Under the pieces are notes generated by a model, which searched no databases, was not told the origin of the DNA, and worked only from the letters and a program-made list of their open reading frames with translations. A stretch of 8,792 bases of DNA from an uncultured bacterium (GTDB lineage Bacteria; Cyanobacteriota; Vampirovibrionia; Gastranaerophilales; Gastranaerophilaceae): positions 1-8,792 of the forward strand of contig CAPYQR010000060.1 in the NCBI GenBank assembly GCA_948742005.1, given 5' to 3'. The position numbers and the translations under genes are program-made. Shown here piece by piece: positions 1 through 6,910 of this stretch; the stretch's first letter is position 1, and the number at the start of each line of letters is the position of its first letter.

Positions 1-1
1 G

Positions 2-475
2 ATCTCAATAGGCTTTATCAATATGAATAATTTAAGGGAAGAGCGCTTCGGCCAAGCCCAAAACAAGGGGTTTAAATTAATCAGCTACATAGATGAAACG
101 GTTAGAATTCACAACAACGTAACTATAGGAAAAAATTGCATAATATTGGATTTTGTTTCAATTCACCCTGATTCGGTTATTTCTGACGGCACTTTTATTT
201 CATCAAATGTCAGCATAGGACATGATTGCAAAATAGGAAAATTTAACTGGATAAATTCCAATGTTTCAATCGCAGGTTATGTAAATGTAGGAGAAAAATG
301 TTTCTGGGGAGTAAATTCTTGCGCAGGAAACAATATAAATATCGGAAACAAAAACTACATCGCAGCAAACACATTAATATCCAAAAATACTGAAGACAAC
401 AACACATACATTAGCGAAAATTCCACAAAGCACAGATTAAGCAGCACAAATTTTTTAAAATTTATAGGAAGTTAA
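2..475 (+). CDS. NeuD/PglD-like sugar O/N-acyltransferase (left-handed beta-helix), 5' partial
   Basis: Acyltransferase of the sialic-acid NeuD / PglD type, expected to transfer an acetyl or other acyl group to an amino or hydroxyl group of an (often nucleotide-linked) sugar in the cytoplasm. The frame is open to the left edge, where it reads ISIGFINMNNLREERF. This matches the end of the small N-terminal Rossmann-like domain of the family, so the ATG at 23 is internal and the true start lies upstream. From about residue 25 (counted from that ATG) the chain is made of imperfect hexapeptide repeats (VTIGKN, VSIGHD, VNVGEK, INIGNK) that form the beta-helix. His67 in SIGHDCKIG sits where PglD has its catalytic base. 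The stop is 1 nt before the ATG of the ligase gene, indicating translational coupling. Family is clear; substrate is unknown. Confidence 0.8.
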   Translation: MSIGFINMNNLREERFGQAQNKGFKLISYIDETVRIHNNVTIGKNCIILDFVSIHPDSVISDGTFISSNVSIGHDCKIGKFNWINSNVSIAGYVNVGEKCFWGVNSCAGNNINIGNKNYIAANTLISKNTEDNNTYISENSTKHRLSSTNFLKFIGS

Positions 476-476
476 A

Positions 477-1946
477 ATGAATAGAATAATAGACATATTT
501 TACGATAATTGCGACAAAATGCCTGATAAAATTGCGGTAATTTGCGAAGATAAAAAATTATCCTACAAAGAATTTGAAATTTTAGTTAATAAATTTTCAA
601 ATCTTTTAAAAGAAAAAGGTGTAAATTATTTAGACAATATAGGGGTTTTATTGCCAAATAATATTGAATTTATAGCCTTAATAATAGCTGCAGCAAACCT
701 GGGAGTATCAATAACTCCCCTTTCGCCAACCATGCCTCAAAATGCCATAGTCCAATTATTTAAATTTGCGGATGTTAAACACATAATCGGAACAAAAGCA
801 ACATTATCTGATTTTGATACAAATTCATTTGATGTTTGCATAAAAATTGACAACAATGAATTTATAAACGCAAACGAAAAGCGCATTTTGTTTGATGAAG
901 TAAAAGGAAACGAAGCTTTGATTTTTACAATGACATCAGGCTCAACAGGAAGCCCCAAACCAATTGTATTATCTCAAAAAAATAAAATAGACAGAGCTTT
1001 TTCAGCGATTAATCTGTATAAAATAACAAAAAACGATATAATTCTTGCAGCAACGCCATTGTATCATTCATTAGCCGAAAGATTGGTTATTATTCCGCTT
1101 TTAATAGGAGCAACCTCTGTTCTTATGCCGCGATTTTCACCCTCCGTGTGGTTAAACACAATCAAAGACAATCTTGTAACTTTCACAATCGCTGTTTCAT
1201 CACAGCTAAGACAAATTGCAGAAGTTTTAACAAGCCCTTATCTGCCCGAAATTAACAGCTTAAGATGTATTGTATCCTCGTCTGCTTTATTAGAACCACA
1301 CACAAAAAAAGAATTAATCGACAAGTTAAAATGCGATTTCCATGAATGTTACGGAACATCGGAAATAGCCTGCGCAACAAATCTGGATTTAACATCATCA
1401 AAAAACAAAATGAAATCTGTCGGCAAAGAATTTCCAGGAGTTTCAGTAAAAATATTAAAAAAGGACAACACTTTTGCAAAGGCTGATGAAATAGGGGAAA
1501 TAATCTGCAAAACTCCTTTATTGTTCATGGGATATTACAAAATGCCCGAAAAAACCGAGGCTTCAATGTTTGATGGATATTTCAAAACAGGAGATTTGGG
1601 CAAAATCGACAAAGACGGATTCCTTTATTTTGTTGACCGAAAAAAAGATTTAATAATTTCCGGAGGTATTAATATTTATCCTAATGACATTGAAGAAATA
1701 GCAAATAATTATCAAGATGTCATAGAATCAGCAGCTTTTCCTTATCCCGATTTAAATTTAGGAGAAATTGCCGCAATCGCACTTGTAACAACCGAGGATT
1801 TCAAACTTAGAGATTTTAAATTCTATTGCAGCGAGAATTTAGCTGATTATCAAATGCCTAGAAAATATTTTATCGTTGATTCCCTGCCAAGAAACAACAT
1901 GGGAAAAATAACCAAACACAAACTTACCGAAATGTTTACACAATAG
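477..1946 (+). CDS. AMP-dependent acyl/aryl acid ligase (ANL superfamily)
   Basis: Adenylate-forming enzyme, 489 residues, a normal full length for a stand-alone ANL ligase. It activates a carboxylic acid with ATP and passes it to CoA or to a carrier-protein phosphopantetheine. Core motifs are in order: P-loop TSGSTGSPK (153-161), YGTSE (292-296), TGD (371-373), DRKKD hinge (387-391) followed by SGGINIYP (395-402), and the C-terminal PRNNMGK with catalytic Lys477. All residues needed for activity appear present. Start is set by AGGAAG at 466-471, 5 nt before the ATG and overlapping the previous stop. An acyl carrier protein two genes downstream is the natural acceptor. Acid specificity cannot be deduced; it could be a fatty, hydroxy, amino or aromatic acid. 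Confidence 0.88.
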   Translation: MNRIIDIFYDNCDKMPDKIAVICEDKKLSYKEFEILVNKFSNLLKEKGVNYLDNIGVLLPNNIEFIALIIAAANLGVSITPLSPTMPQNAIVQLFKFADVKHIIGTKATLSDFDTNSFDVCIKIDNNEFINANEKRILFDEVKGNEALIFTMTSGSTGSPKPIVLSQKNKIDRAFSAINLYKITKNDIILAATPLYHSLAERLVIIPLLIGATSVLMPRFSPSVWLNTIKDNLVTFTIAVSSQLRQIAEVLTSPYLPEINSLRCIVSSSALLEPHTKKELIDKLKCDFHECYGTSEIACATNLDLTSSKNKMKSVGKEFPGVSVKILKKDNTFAKADEIGEIICKTPLLFMGYYKMPEKTEASMFDGYFKTGDLGKIDKDGFLYFVDRKKDLIISGGINIYPNDIEEIANNYQDVIESAAFPYPDLNLGEIAAIALVTTEDFKLRDFKFYCSENLADYQMPRKYFIVDSLPRNNMGKITKHKLTEMFTQ

Positions 1947-1961
1947 GAGCATATATCAAAA

Positions 1962-3125
1962 ATGACAAAAAATAAATTAAAACTGGGCTTTATCGGAGGA
2001 GCTATAAATTCAGCGGTTGGCTATGCGCATTTTTCAGCTTGCAAAATGGATAATAAATTTGAACTTAGCGCAGGCTGCTTCAGCAGAAAAAAAGATATTT
2101 GCAAAGAAACAGGCAACATATACGGCTTAAATGAACAACAATGTTACACGGATTGGAGAGAAATGATAGAATGCGAAAAAAACAATCTTGATGCAATCTC
2201 TATTTTAACTCCGACTCCCTCTCATAAAGAAATGGTTTTAGAATGTATAAAAGCAAAAATACCCGTCATTTGCGAAAAAACTCTCGCAATGAACAGCAGA
2301 GAAAGTCTTGAAATAAAACAAGAATTAAAAAAACAAAACGGATTTTTAGCGGTAACATACAATTACACAGGTTACCCAATGGTAAGAGAATTAAGAAACA
2401 TTATTCAATCAGGAAAACTTGGCAAAATTTTACATTTCCAAGCACAAATGCCGCAAGAAGGATTTATCCGCATAAACAAAAACGGTTCTCTGCCAACACC
2501 GCAGCAATGGAGGCTTCAAGACGGAATTATCCCGACCATTCATTTAGATTTATGCTCGCATTTACATGAAATCCTGCATTATTTATTAAACAAACGCCCC
2601 ACAAGCGTAATTTCTGACCAAGCAAGCGATGGCTGGTTTAAAGATATAATTGACAATGTTACTTGTTTATGTAGATATGACGATATTCAAGGACAAATCT
2701 GGTTTTCAAAATCAGCCTTAGGACACAGAAATGGCTTATCTGTAAGTATTTTCGGAACTGACGGTTCTGCAAGCTGGGTGCAAACAAATCCCGAAGAATT
2801 AACAATAGCGATGAATGACGGAACAAAAGAAATAATCGACAGAGCCTCAAACAATGCTCAAGTTGCAAACAAATTAAGATATACAAGATTTAAAGCAGGA
2901 CATCCAACAGGCTTTATTGAAGCTTTTGCAAATATATACTTTGATATCGCTAAAGCCATTCAACAATACAAGCAAACAGGCTCTTGGTATTCAGACGAGG
3001 TATTTGGAATAGATTTAGCAACAGAGGGCTTAATATTTTTAGAGGCAATGGTTGAATCCTCAAAATCACAAAGCTGGGAAAAAGTTAAACAACAAGAATT
3101 ATTGGAAACAATAGGAGCAGTATAA
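1962..3125 (+). CDS. Gfo/Idh/MocA-family NAD(P)-dependent sugar oxidoreductase
   Basis: Oxidoreductase of 387 residues, expected to oxidise or reduce a hydroxyl/keto group on a sugar, often nucleotide-linked. The N-terminal Rossmann domain opens with LGFIGGAINSAVGYAH, a glycine-rich NAD(P)-binding loop. The family EKPLA motif appears as EKTLA (105-109), with the catalytic-type Lys106 kept and Pro replaced by Thr. In the C-terminal domain LDLCSHLHE (195-203) corresponds to the family D-x-G-x-H motif, with His200 the expected active-site residue. The late GHPTGFIEAFANIYFD stretch is typical of this superfamily. AGGAG at 1945-1949 lies a rather long 12 nt from the ATG. The stop overlaps the ACP start by 1 nt (TAATG). 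The role in making the sugar donor is inferred from context. Confidence 0.83.
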   Translation: MTKNKLKLGFIGGAINSAVGYAHFSACKMDNKFELSAGCFSRKKDICKETGNIYGLNEQQCYTDWREMIECEKNNLDAISILTPTPSHKEMVLECIKAKIPVICEKTLAMNSRESLEIKQELKKQNGFLAVTYNYTGYPMVRELRNIIQSGKLGKILHFQAQMPQEGFIRINKNGSLPTPQQWRLQDGIIPTIHLDLCSHLHEILHYLLNKRPTSVISDQASDGWFKDIIDNVTCLCRYDDIQGQIWFSKSALGHRNGLSVSIFGTDGSASWVQTNPEELTIAMNDGTKEIIDRASNNAQVANKLRYTRFKAGHPTGFIEAFANIYFDIAKAIQQYKQTGSWYSDEVFGIDLATEGLIFLEAMVESSKSQSWEKVKQQELLETIGAV

Positions 3126-3370
3126 TGAAAGATAAAATAAAAAACTTTTTAATAAATTATATAGAAAAAAAAGGAGAACTGCCAAAAAACATTAATTTAG
3201 ATGAATTTAATTATATAGACAGCGGATACATTGATTCAATGGGAATAATAAAATTCACCGTTGCAATTGAAAAAGAATTTGATATAGAAATATCCGAAGA
3301 AGAAATAATTTCAAAAAATTTTAAAACTATTGGCGGCTTATGCTCAATTATTGAGGAAAAAATAAAATGA
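3125..3370 (+). CDS. Acyl carrier protein (stand-alone)
   Basis: Small acidic four-helix carrier protein of 81 residues. Ser38 in the YIDSMG segment is the predicted 4'-phosphopantetheine attachment site (the DSL/DSM motif). The C-terminal half (VAIEKEFDIEISEEEI) is the usual acidic recognition helix region. It would carry the acyl group activated by the upstream ligase and present it to the acyltransferase. The neighbourhood has no fatty-acid synthesis gene (fabD, fabF, fabG), so it is probably not the housekeeping AcpP. AGGAG at 3113-3117, inside the end of the preceding gene, is 7 nt from the ATG. The gene overlaps its neighbours by 1 nt upstream and 4 nt downstream. It needs a phosphopantetheinyl transferase encoded elsewhere. 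Confidence 0.88.
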   Translation: MKDKIKNFLINYIEKKGELPKNINLDEFNYIDSGYIDSMGIIKFTVAIEKEFDIEISEEEIISKNFKTIGGLCSIIEEKIK

Positions 3371-4521
3371 TTTGTGAAAGATTAGCAAATTTATTAACTT
3401 TTTGGATACCGGTTTCTTCTTTGAGGCGTTCAATTAGAAGCTGGCTGAAAGGCGGATGTTCAGTTTTTCATATACAAAATGTTCTAATTCATCGATACGA
3501 CAAGGAAACATCTTCGCTTATAATATTTTTAATTCCCGAATTTGATGTCATGTCAGGAGGGATTTATTCCATGTTTTCAATTGCAAATATTTCTGAAAAA
3601 TTTGAAAACATACATGATTCAAGGGTTATTATTGCAACAAGACCAAACAAGAAGAAAGAAACAATAATATTTAACACAAATTTCAGAAATGATAACTTGA
3701 TTTTTCGTTTTGAACAAATTACGTATTTTAAAAATTTAACAAAGCTAATACTCAATATTCCCGAAGAATCCTGCAGTAATTTTTACAAATTACTTTCACC
3801 AAAATTAATAAAATTCCTCAAAGAAATAAGAGACTTTCAAATTAATATTTTAAATCAAAATATAGAACTAATGCCCAAAAAAGAAGAACTTAAAGACCTC
3901 TACAAATTAACAAATAACATAACTCAAACAACCGCACACCACCGTTATTGCTCGCAGGAAATAGCGAACAGGTACAATTTACCAACATCTCTAATTCCTC
4001 CTTACACAGATATAAGACGATATCAAAAAATCAATTTTGAGCAAAAAGAAAATATAATTCTATATTCACCCGACAAAATCTCTCAAAAAAATCAAATCCT
4101 TGAAACATTGTCAAAAAACTTTCCTGGTTATAAATTAATTCAAATCAAAGATATGAAATTTGATAAATACATGGATTTAATCAAAAGAGCCAAATATATG
4201 ATAACATTCGGCGAGGGATACGATGGTTATTTAGCGCAATCAATGTTAATGAATGGCATAGGCTTTGCAGTATATAAGAAAAACTTCTTTCCTGAAGAAT
4301 ATATTTTTGATAAACCCAATATATTCAAATCATTTGATGAAATGCAGGAAAATATCACCGAAAGAATTAAATATTTTGAAGAAAATGAAACAGCAAGAAA
4401 AGAAACCATAGAATATTTTAATTCAATACAAAACAGTCTTTATAATTTTGACAATTACATAGATTGCATTGAAAAATTCTACAAAAAACAATATGACTAC
4501 TTACCCCAAAATCAAATTTAA
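3367..4521 (+). CDS. GT-B-like glycosyltransferase of a surface polysaccharide cluster
   Basis: Protein of 384 residues that I read as a cytoplasmic or membrane-associated glycosyltransferase, though without a named family. The N-terminus [15 protein letters not shown] (13-27) is the short IP-x-x-x-LRR/K-x-x-R segment found at the start of many capsule and LPS glycosyltransferases. [20 protein letters not shown] (51-70) looks like the first beta-strand and glycine loop of a GT-B N-terminal domain. [19 protein letters not shown] (281-299) followed by [11 protein letters not shown] resembles the donor-site region of GT-B enzymes. There is no signal peptide or clear transmembrane helix. It overlaps the ACP gene by ATGA, with GAGGA at 3353-3357 (9 nt spacing). 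It could also be a glycan-modifying protein with a GT-B fold that lacks transfer activity. Confidence 0.6.
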   Translation: MICERLANLLTFWIPVSSLRRSIRSWLKGGCSVFHIQNVLIHRYDKETSSLIIFLIPEFDVMSGGIYSMFSIANISEKFENIHDSRVIIATRPNKKKETIIFNTNFRNDNLIFRFEQITYFKNLTKLILNIPEESCSNFYKLLSPKLIKFLKEIRDFQINILNQNIELMPKKEELKDLYKLTNNITQTTAHHRYCSQEIANRYNLPTSLIPPYTDIRRYQKINFEQKENIILYSPDKISQKNQILETLSKNFPGYKLIQIKDMKFDKYMDLIKRAKYMITFGEGYDGYLAQSMLMNGIGFAVYKKNFFPEEYIFDKPNIFKSFDEMQENITERIKYFEENETARKETIEYFNSIQNSLYNFDNYIDCIEKFYKKQYDYLPQNQI

Positions 4522-4529
4522 AATAAACA

Positions 4530-4534
4530 AAGGA
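4530..4534 (+). promoter_or_regulatory. Ribosome binding site that sets the DAHP synthase start
   Basis: AAGGA 9 nt before the ATG at 4544. The in-frame upstream ATG at 4469 lies inside the glycosyltransferase coding region and would add 25 residues rich in Lys, Asn and Thr that do not resemble the family. This site therefore supports 4544 as the start. Confidence 0.65.
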
Positions 4535-4543
4535 ATTAAAATT

Positions 4544-5365
4544 ATGAATAATCTAAAATTAATAATAAAAGCACATAAACAAAAAACAACGTTCAAGGTC
4601 GGCAATGTTGAAATAGGGAAAGATTTTCTTCTAATTGCAGGTCCTTGCAGTGTCGATAACAAAGAACAAATAATTCAAACAGCTCTGGGTGTAAAAAAAG
4701 CCGGAGCAAACATGCTTAGAGGCGGAGCTTACAAACCCCGCACTTCACCTTACGCTTTTCAAGGATTAGGAAGAAAGGGTCTTGAATATTTAAAAGAAGC
4801 ATCCGTGATTTCCGGTTTGCCAATAGTAACAGAGGTTGTTGACACGAGAGATGTTTATTTGGTTGCCGAATTTGCAGATATATTACAAATAGGGGCAAGA
4901 AACATGCAAAATTTTGCCCTGCTTCAAGAGGCAGGACGCTGCGGCAAACCTGTTCTTTTAAAAAGGGGGATGTATGCTACAATTGAAGAATGGCTTAATG
5001 CTGCCGAATATATATTAAAAGAGGGAAACGAAGATGTAATTTTATGTGAAAGAGGAATAAGAACAATCGAAACCTACACAAGAAATACATTAGATTTAAG
5101 TGCGGTTGCCTCCCTTAAAAATTTAACTCATCTGCCTGTAATAACAGACCCTTCGCATGCAACGGGACGCATAGAATTGCTTGAACCAATGAGTAAAAGC
5201 AGTATTATCGCAGGAGCTGACGGATTAATGCTTGAAGTAAGCATAAGCCCAAAAGAAGCATTGTGTGATGCCAAACAAGCTCTCGATATTGAGCAATTTG
5301 AAAAAATAGCAGCCGAAATCAAAAACACATTGAAATTTAGAGATAGCAACTTTGTTTTGTCATAA
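4544..5365 (+). CDS. aroF: 3-deoxy-7-phosphoheptulonate (DAHP) synthase, type I-beta
   Basis: Condenses phosphoenolpyruvate with erythrose 4-phosphate, the first step of the shikimate pathway to aromatic compounds. The protein has 273 residues from the chosen ATG and is essentially a bare TIM barrel. Diagnostic segments are IAGPCS (31-36, with metal-ligand Cys35), [16 protein letters not shown] (59-74, PEP/phosphate binding), [29 protein letters not shown] and TDPSHATGR. There is no N-terminal ferredoxin-like (ACT-type) domain and no fused chorismate mutase, so allosteric control by aromatic amino acids is probably absent, as in the short archaeal enzymes. It follows the glycosyltransferase gene by 22 nt with its own RBS, so it is likely the last gene of the operon. 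The GAYKPRT and TDPSHATG signatures separate it from Kdo-8-phosphate and sialic-acid synthases. Confidence 0.93.
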   Translation: MNNLKLIIKAHKQKTTFKVGNVEIGKDFLLIAGPCSVDNKEQIIQTALGVKKAGANMLRGGAYKPRTSPYAFQGLGRKGLEYLKEASVISGLPIVTEVVDTRDVYLVAEFADILQIGARNMQNFALLQEAGRCGKPVLLKRGMYATIEEWLNAAEYILKEGNEDVILCERGIRTIETYTRNTLDLSAVASLKNLTHLPVITDPSHATGRIELLEPMSKSSIIAGADGLMLEVSISPKEALCDAKQALDIEQFEKIAAEIKNTLKFRDSNFVLS

Positions 5366-5382
5366 AAAATTCCAGCTAAATA

Positions 5383-5394
5383 AATTTGCAAATT
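5383..5394. repeat. 12-bp perfect palindrome downstream of DAHP synthase
   Basis: AATTTGCAAATT is its own reverse complement, in the 111-nt spacer 18 nt after the DAHP synthase stop. It has no G/C-rich stem and no following T-run, so it is not a convincing terminator. It could be a regulator site or chance in A+T-rich DNA. Confidence 0.3.
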
Positions 5395-5453
5395 CTTATT
5401 AAATAAATCCGCCAATAGCAAACAACAAATTTTTTCACGGGTTTTATATTTAC

Positions 5454-5463
5454 ATACATGTAT
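5454..5463. promoter_or_regulatory. 10-bp perfect palindrome before the 119-residue gene, possible operator
   Basis: ATACATGTAT is a perfect palindrome ending 2 nt before the AAGGA ribosome binding site of the following gene. Its position would suit a repressor site in the leader. The only partly promoter-like boxes in this spacer (TTGCAA at 5386-5391, TATATT at 5445-5450) are not correctly spaced with each other, so no promoter is called. Confidence 0.25.
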
Positions 5464-5476
5464 CAAAGGAAATATA

Positions 5477-5836
5477 ATGAAAGTAAATTTATCGGGCGCA
5501 AAAATTGCGCAAACCCCTTTTAGCGGTGTAAAAGACGGTATTGAATTCAGAAAAGAAGCGAAAAATATTATTAACGATTTAAAAAATGTAGAGTTAGGCT
5601 CGTTTGAATACACTACCCAAAATGACAACGAAAAAAGCCTGCGTGAAAGATTATTAACTGCAATATTCAGTCTTCCCCAAAAAATCGGCAAAAACAACAT
5701 AACAAACGAAGACCGCATTTTGCATGAAAATTTAAAATCCTTATACAAAGAATATCAAGAGGCAGATGATTTTACCGAAGCCGCAACAAGCGCAGACGGA
5801 AGATTTATCGATAGAACAATTGATTATTGCATATAA
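5477..5836 (+). CDS. Hypothetical protein, 119 residues
   Basis: I do not recognise this protein. It is soluble-looking, with no signal peptide, no transmembrane segment and no cysteine or histidine cluster. Residues 1-20 contain a short Gly/Ser/Pro-bearing head (TPFSGVKDG), followed by mostly charged, helix-prone sequence (FRKEAKNIINDLKNVE, then DRILHENLKSLYKEYQEADD) and a C-terminus ending IDYCI. AAGGA at 5466-5470 sits 6 nt before the ATG, a good start signal. It is separated from DAHP synthase by 111 nt and ends 12 nt before the convergent relic on the other strand, so it is probably its own transcription unit or a weak read-through gene. The helical middle suggests a small adaptor or regulatory protein, which is speculation. 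Confidence 0.65.
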   Translation: MKVNLSGAKIAQTPFSGVKDGIEFRKEAKNIINDLKNVELGSFEYTTQNDNEKSLRERLLTAIFSLPQKIGKNNITNEDRILHENLKSLYKEYQEADDFTEAATSADGRFIDRTIDYCI

Positions 5837-5848
5837 CAAACCTAAACT

Positions 5849-5959
5849 TTATTTTAAATATTCCAAATAAAACGATTCAATTTTATCAAAAGGAATTTTT
5901 TCTTTATTGTCATACAAATCCGTATGATTAGCATCTTTTATAATCAAAACCCTTTTTAT
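5849..5959 (-). pseudogene. Relic: C-terminal tail of an alpha/beta hydrolase
   Basis: On the minus strand, 36 codons plus a TAA stop read RVLIIKDANHTDLYDN followed by KEKIPFDKIESFYLEYL. This closely resembles the last strand, catalytic-His loop (ANHTDLYD) and final helix of dienelactone-hydrolase/YcjY-like alpha/beta hydrolases. A TGA at 5960-5962 closes the frame just upstream, there is no start codon, and the stop of the intact hydrolase is only 13 nt further on. The rest of the gene, including its nucleophile region, is absent. It therefore looks like what was left after the body of a hydrolase gene was deleted or replaced. Recognition rests on motif pattern only. It is not a tail of the neighbouring hydrolase, which has its own His loop (SSHIFYG). 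Confidence 0.6.
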
Positions 5960-5975
5960 TCATTTTGCAACTCTT

Positions 5976-6872
5976 TTAAGCATTCATTAAATTTTTATCT
6001 TTAATTTTGATATTTTTATAATGCTCAACGCATTTTAGAATTGCTTCTGCGTATTCTTCATGTTTTCCATAAAAAATATGTGAAGATTCAGGCAGAACAA
6101 TTGTTTGATTTTCTTTTGCATATTTACAATATGAATTAATTTTTTCAATAAATCCCACAGGGTCGTTTTGCACCAGGCTGTCTTTTTCCCCAATTATAAA
6201 CGAACCTTTTGTTTTAATATTCGATAATGAAATTGTTTCGCCGACATTGCTGATTACAGGGCAATTTTTTAAATTAAACGCTTGATAAAAAGACAAAACA
6301 GCATTAGCACTCATAGGCGAAAAACCTCCAAAAAGATAAGGAAGAATCTCTTCACCTTTGCCTTTTTTAACAAAATCCTGCGCCAATTCAGCACATTTTT
6401 CAATATTCGGCATAACCCTAAACCAATGCTGTAAATCAACAGGAGCAGTTATTATAAAATAATCAACAAAATTATCTTTCGTATTTCCCAAATAATTAAT
6501 AACCTTATTAGAACCCAAAGAATGACCTGCAAGGATTATGTTTTTAAAACCTTTTTCAACTGCAAATTTAACATAGCTTTCAACATCTTCATAACAAAGA
6601 GAAAAATCATCAAAAACAACACCCGTATTTTTTTGCTTGCCGAGTTTTAAATCGCTGTATGCAAAACAAGAAAACGCATCCATCGCATGTCCGATTATAC
6701 ATGAAATTTTATTTTTCTTTAATAATTCACCTGCTGCAGGTAATAAATCGTTTTGAAAAACATTAGAACAAATCCCCGACATCATTATAACAACACAATC
6801 AAAAGATTCATCCCCGAACATTGCGCCTTTTAGTTCCAAGCCTCGTTTTGTTTCAACTTTTATAATGTCCAT
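5976..6872 (-). CDS. Alpha/beta-fold serine hydrolase
   Basis: Hydrolase of 298 residues; substrate unknown, probably an ester, lactone or short acyl compound in the cytoplasm since no signal peptide is seen. The nucleophile elbow is GHSLGS (116-121, Ser118). The acid is probably Asp231 in IIGEKDSLV and the base His265 in ESSHIF, giving a complete Ser-Asp-His triad in the usual order. The SGICSNVFQN segment (32-41) after the first strand would supply the oxyanion hole. AAGGA on the minus strand (plus 6880-6884) lies 7 nt before the ATG. It is divergent from the broken LysR-type gene, an arrangement typical of a LysR regulator with its target, so it may once have been controlled by it. Overall it resembles uncharacterised DUF1749-like hydrolases, which I state with low certainty. 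Confidence 0.82.
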   Translation of the reverse strand: MDIIKVETKRGLELKGAMFGDESFDCVVIMMSGICSNVFQNDLLPAAGELLKKNKISCIIGHAMDAFSCFAYSDLKLGKQKNTGVVFDDFSLCYEDVESYVKFAVEKGFKNIILAGHSLGSNKVINYLGNTKDNFVDYFIITAPVDLQHWFRVMPNIEKCAELAQDFVKKGKGEEILPYLFGGFSPMSANAVLSFYQAFNLKNCPVISNVGETISLSNIKTKGSFIIGEKDSLVQNDPVGFIEKINSYCKYAKENQTIVLPESSHIFYGKHEEYAEAILKCVEHYKNIKIKDKNLMNA

Positions 6873-6879
6873 TTTTTAA

Positions 6880-6884
6880 TCCTT
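6880..6884 (-). promoter_or_regulatory. Ribosome binding site of the alpha/beta hydrolase
   Basis: AAGGA on the minus strand, 7 nt from the ATG at 6872. The A+T-rich stretch beyond it, up to about 6910, must hold the hydrolase promoter. TATAAA (plus 6891-6896) is a possible -10 box, but no matching -35 box is evident. Confidence 0.5.
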
Positions 6885-6910
6885 AACAATTTTATATTTT
6901 TATTATTAAT

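Noticed and set aside
23..475. Acyltransferase as a complete 150-residue gene starting at ATG 23
   Set aside because: The frame is open to the left edge and the upstream codons match the family's N-terminal domain, so the gene is 5' truncated by the window.
4469..4543. Longer N-terminus for DAHP synthase from ATG 4469
   Set aside because: It would overlap the glycosyltransferase by 53 nt, lacks an RBS and adds non-homologous sequence. ATG 4544 has AAGGA at a good distance.
4544..5365. Kdo-8-phosphate synthase or sialic-acid synthase, as might be expected in a glycan cluster
   Set aside because: [17 protein letters not shown] and TDPSHATG signatures are those of DAHP synthase.
1962..5365. 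An aminoshikimate/AHBA-type route (Gfo/Idh oxidoreductase plus DAHP-type synthase plus ligase and ACP)
   Set aside because: No AHBA synthase, aminotransferase or kinase is in the window, and the synthase is an ordinary type I-beta DAHP synthase. The resemblance is only by enzyme class.
5128..5748. Long minus-strand open frame of 206 codons overlapping the DAHP synthase end and the 119-residue gene
   Set aside because: It lies antisense to a firmly identified gene, has no ribosome site, shows composition typical of antisense frames (runs of Phe, Leu, Ser) and crosses two unrelated genes.
5956..5994. Minus-strand short frame ending NECLKELQNE before the hydrolase relic
   Set aside because: It has only about 13 codons between two stops, overlaps the hydrolase end in another frame, and is too short to distinguish from chance.
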